Below are positions 62,501 to 64,000 of a stretch of DNA of 64,000 nucleotides, in pieces. This DNA comes from Plesiocystis pacifica SIR-1 (GTDB lineage Bacteria > Myxococcota_A > Polyangia > Nannocystales > Nannocystaceae), in assembly GCF_000170895.1 (NCBI RefSeq), contig NZ_ABCS01000040.1, forward strand, positions 1 through 64,000. The letters run 5' to 3'. Both the position numbers and the translations under genes were made by a program. The number at the start of each line of letters is the position of its first letter. Position 1 is the stretch's first letter. The notes below the pieces were generated by a model. That model did not search any database. It saw nothing but the letters and a program-made list of their open reading frames with translations, and was not told the origin of the DNA.

Positions 62501-62533
62501 TTGGGGCTGTCGCCCTTCTTCGATGGATATTGA
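59510..62533 (+). CDS. SNF2/RapA-like SF2 helicase of the DUF6361-PLD operon
   Basis: 1007 aa, GTG start in a GTGA overlap. Motif I VADEVGLGKTIVAQ (~29-42), motif II IIFDEFQRFRDLL (~243-255), motif III LLLSATPYRLFS (~285), then LVFSHFRAVPQTLGALL (helicase C start, ~503), TSVGQEGLDFHVW (~852) and EQREGRIQRYGG (~880), which are motifs V and VI. The long insertion between the two RecA lobes is typical of helicase-related defence proteins. It probably moves along dsDNA and controls the PLD subunit. This trio may be one of the PLD/helicase 'restriction-like' loci from defence-island surveys; I cannot confirm the name. Confidence 0.82.
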   Translation: MIDAKPFQLRTIETVVRALRDAKGSRRFLVADEVGLGKTIVAQHVIKSMMEGRTKPLVVFYVCSNLAIASQNRDRLLEVLEPDDRAGAACEIDRLSLMPAGQLPQHERLRLFSLTPDTSIPMRKGRRRDGRQSERALIHALVKQLWPAVFKDWKRDVFQRRAAKHWHAIVRSQMAVVRKNARLRQTFRQSVRREFGLRSGQRVRVAFRRLQDTEKHPELELIARLRNALAASAIDDVGPDLIIFDEFQRFRDLLQDQDDDAAARIIKRLRGEDLKSRAGLLLLSATPYRLFSRRWEDATGASHHREFFDLIQFLYGTGPTAKRTRMKCEKAFVRLSDVMRRGELDSPHALEARGEVQDTLRPIMCRTERASHEHGWVDYKTTPHEAPLIAEDLQVFKHLSNSLDPRHRTSAVHYWASIPLPMQTMRRYKVWEDAKPVSAKGVPTLTRTNRNEWARPDQWPHPRLRALEQLRPTKKLALPWVSPSLPWWRLGGGWSGGSVEKLLVFSHFRAVPQTLGALLSYGVEQRLFQGTERDYTRVTRQRLLQASAERAALLALFHPSPALIEHTDPLRADRSSVNTLRDGMRDQVRSLLARLEIPVRPGRLRPTHIVLGALDQRLDSWADLEQMWLDLARKVRRRSSDAGLASLVSTWSDEIVELKSVDPRELDALAEFALSSPGVVVGRALRRHWMPDEDVDWGTFYEAVLRSCWVGMRRYLDSQIFAAALRDSDERDYPVAIRKAVVDGNLEAVLDEHFWITGRLRGVKEDGLLGELDDGLALRTSVFGLSHPTRRSRRAVNFRCHTVLPFTDARAASVGVSGGLEADSKSFRPDTLRKAFNTPFWPHVLATTSVGQEGLDFHVWCRALLHWDLCGNPVDLEQREGRIQRYGGLSVRRALAQRLGERAFDQDGASPWRHVERIAEETTEDDSGMAPWWVCEGAEIERWVLEMPTSAQVRKLAWLKEQRLLYRLALGQPNQEDLLEVLRRKGVNEPEVVRRLALGLSPFFDGY

Positions 62534-62676
62534 GTCTCGAGGCCTCGTGGCCGCGAAGGCCAGCGCAGTACGAGCGCCACTTTGGGGCTTGGCCAAGATC
62601 AACCGCCACGGTAGACCTCACGTCGAAATCTCGTCATACAGCCCCTCGTCTCGACCGGCCTTCGCGCGATCTGTGG

Positions 62677-63039
62677 CTACTTCTTCTCCGGCCATTCGAA
62701 GGCGAACAACACCCTCAAGACCTCCAACGCCAACCGCACCTTCTCCTCCTCCCGCCCAACGAGCAGGTCCGCCAGCTCCCGCTCCGCCGGCAGCAACCAC
62801 ATCTCATAGCTGGCGATCAGCGTAGACAGCCGCAGCTCCAACCCCCGCGTCAACTTCACCAGCGTCACCAAGCTCGGCGAGAACCCGCCGTTCTCCAGTC
62901 GACGGATCGTGTCCGCCGAGAGATCCGCCCGCTCTGCGAGCCCCTCCTGCGTCAGTCCACGAGCCCGGCGCAGCCCTCGAACATGCCGGCCAAAGCGAGC
63001 GCCGTCGATGTCGTACTCGTCACACATCCGCTCGCTCAC
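62677..63039 (-). CDS. XRE-family regulator, second gene of regulator pair (right copy)
   Basis: 120 aa, GTG start in a GTGA overlap with the winged-helix gene. The XRE HTH (FGRHVRGLRRARGLTQEGLAERADLSADTIRRLENGGFSPSLVTLVKL, ~15-65) is strongly similar to that of the protein at 17408-17752, as is the helical tail (ERELADLLVGREEEKVRLALEVLRVLFAFE). It is convergent with the SF2 helicase gene, 143 bp away. It is the paralogue of the left copy, in opposite orientation. Confidence 0.8.
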   Translation of the reverse strand: MSERMCDEYDIDGARFGRHVRGLRRARGLTQEGLAERADLSADTIRRLENGGFSPSLVTLVKLTRGLELRLSTLIASYEMWLLPAERELADLLVGREEEKVRLALEVLRVLFAFEWPEKK

Positions 63040-63428
63040 GACGACGCCAGCCAGTATCGAGTGCTCGAGGTCCGCCCAGCTCGCTGAATCTTGCCCTCGG
63101 CCATCAGCGGACCGAGGACCTTCAACGTGGTCCAGCGGCGCAGCCCAAGATGGCGGGTGATGGTCGACGCGGGAAAGCGACGCTCTGGGCTGGCCTGGAA
63201 CACCCGCAACATGGACTTCTCGAGCGGCTCGGCAGCGAGCGGTTCGGGCAACGCATGCTCGCTACCCACGACGAGCTCGCCCACGCAGATCGAGGAGAGG
63301 GTTGCGGCGTGTTGGCCTTCACTGGCGAGCCGCAACAACTGGTCCAGGCCGAGAGTGGGTGACTGACGAACAACTTGGATGAGGGCGCACCGATGCGCCG
63401 TCTCGGCGAGAGTCATTGCTGAGGGCAT
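63036..63428 (-). CDS. Winged-helix protein, first gene of regulator pair (right copy)
   Basis: 130 aa, ATG at 63428 (ATG at 63416 also possible). Two wHTH-like parts: CALIQVVRQSPTLGLDQLLRLA with SSICVGELVVGSE, and RRFPASTITRHLGLRRWTTLKVLGPLMAEGKIQRAGRTSSTRYWL. It corresponds part by part to the protein at 16896-17411 but lacks the middle ~40 residues. It is coupled to the XRE gene by GTGA, exactly as in the left copy. Confidence 0.6.
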   Translation of the reverse strand: MPSAMTLAETAHRCALIQVVRQSPTLGLDQLLRLASEGQHAATLSSICVGELVVGSEHALPEPLAAEPLEKSMLRVFQASPERRFPASTITRHLGLRRWTTLKVLGPLMAEGKIQRAGRTSSTRYWLASS

Positions 63429-63678
63429 TGCGAAACCTGCTGCTGGCCGTGAAGGCTTGCTGGCAGGCTCCCCTCGAGCCTTCGTGATCCGTTCGCAGGT
63501 TTCTCGAGTTTTCTGGCGAGCAGCCGGCAGGGATGAGCTGTGCGTGCGTACACCTGGCTCCGGGCTCTACCCGGAAGCTATGCCTCATCGATGGCCGCAG
63601 ATCTTCCGGCAAACGAGCGCCGGCGCCGTCTCAGCGCGTACGGCGAGGGCAAAGACGCCCCCGGGTAAAATTCCACCC

Positions 63679-64000
63679 ATGACGAACAAAATCACCCTCA
63701 TCGCCGCCGCTGCGACGGGTCTAGTGCTCGCCTTGGCGCCGGCAGCAGCGGACGCGGAATACCGCGATCTGTGCGACAGCTCGAAGGTCTGCGAGTACAC
63801 CGGCCCCAACGCGCCGCTGCTAAACGCCGCCGTCTGCTTGGATCCGGCGGGCCAGGTGCGGCTCAAGGGCTCGACGGCCTGCCCACAGGGCTCCGTGCCG
63901 TTCCACGCCCGCTACGGCGAGGTCTACGAGCCCACGCAGCAGCTGGTCGTCGCCTACATCCCCCTCGAGAGCGCGTGCTCCGTCCCGGAGATCTGCCAGG
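63679..64000 (+). CDS. Secreted Cys-containing hypothetical protein (runs off the window)
   Basis: At least 107 codons, open to the window edge. Signal peptide MTNKITLIAAAATGLVLALAPAAADA with an A-x-A cleavage site, then a mature part with regularly spaced Cys (DLCDSSKVCEY; AVCLDPAG; TACPQGS; SACSVPEICQ). It resembles small exported myxobacterial proteins of unknown function. The 250 bp upstream (63429-63678) show no other gene. It marks the return to ordinary chromosomal content beyond the defence island. Confidence 0.6.
   Translation, partial: MTNKITLIAAAATGLVLALAPAAADAEYRDLCDSSKVCEYTGPNAPLLNAAVCLDPAGQVRLKGSTACPQGSVPFHARYGEVYEPTQQLVVAYIPLESACSVPEICQ

Noticed and set aside
42596-62533. DISARM system (DUF1998 helicase plus PLD plus SNF2 helicase)
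   Set aside because: The DUF1998 helicase is one giant DruE-like protein rather than separate DrmA and DrmB, there is no DrmM methylase in the cluster, and the PLD gene belongs to a different, divergent operon.
24583-62533. BREX or CRISPR-Cas locus
   Set aside because: No PglZ, BrxL or Cas proteins and no regularly spaced identical repeats were found. The Cas4-like nuclease sits alone in a helicase operon.

Overview
The window is high-GC DNA from a deltaproteobacterium, most likely a myxobacterium. The evidence for that is indirect: an ECF sigma factor next to a membrane-anchored Ser/Thr kinase, several Cys-rich or acidic secreted proteins, a PDZ lipoprotein paired with a HExxH metalloprotease, frequent GTG/TTG starts and tight ATGA/GTGA gene overlaps. 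No rRNA or intact tRNA was seen, so the placement is inference.

Most of the window is a dense anti-phage defence island. (1) 108-4561 (minus): a McrB-like AAA+ NTPase and a partner with a DUF2357-like N-terminus and a WD40-like propeller where a nuclease would be expected. (2) 4595-14561 (plus): a type I restriction-modification operon with two different HsdM subunits, HsdS and HsdR, followed by a coupled PLD-family protein. (3) 14621-20472: a non-defence interval with lipoprotein/metalloprotease, HTH regulators, ECF sigma, Ser/Thr kinase and a Cys-rich secreted protein. (4) 20473-24582: a mobile-element boundary with repeat-rich noncoding DNA, a membrane-anchored hypothetical protein, a tyrosine integrase with a built-in excisionase-type HTH, and a tRNA 3'-end-like remnant.

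(5) 24583-31641 (plus): SF1 helicase, unknown protein, two-motif PLD protein, and an RtcR-like regulator (CARF-like sensor + sigma54 AAA+ domain). A good -24/-12 element lies 38 bp upstream of the first gene, so the operon looks autoregulated through sigma54. (6) 31886-42540 (plus): a DruA-like (DUF4338) domain fused to a DptF-like P-loop domain, an unknown protein in the DptG position, a HerA/DptH-like ATPase, and an endonuclease III-like Cys-cluster protein. (7) 42596-56224 (minus): a giant DruE-like helicase with its upstream large partner (Druantia type III-like), extended by a RecB/Cas4-like nuclease and a NERD-UvrD helicase. (8) 56416-62533 (plus): DUF6361, PLD protein and SF2 helicase.

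Paired regulators (winged-helix protein + XRE protein, joined by a GTGA overlap) occur at 16896-17752 and, as paralogues, at 62677-63428, so the large defence block lies between two copies of the same module. The window ends in the start of a secreted-protein gene. The recurring layout is NTPase/helicase plus PLD or PD-(D/E)XK nuclease. Functional assignments to defence families rest on motif reading only; no database search was possible.
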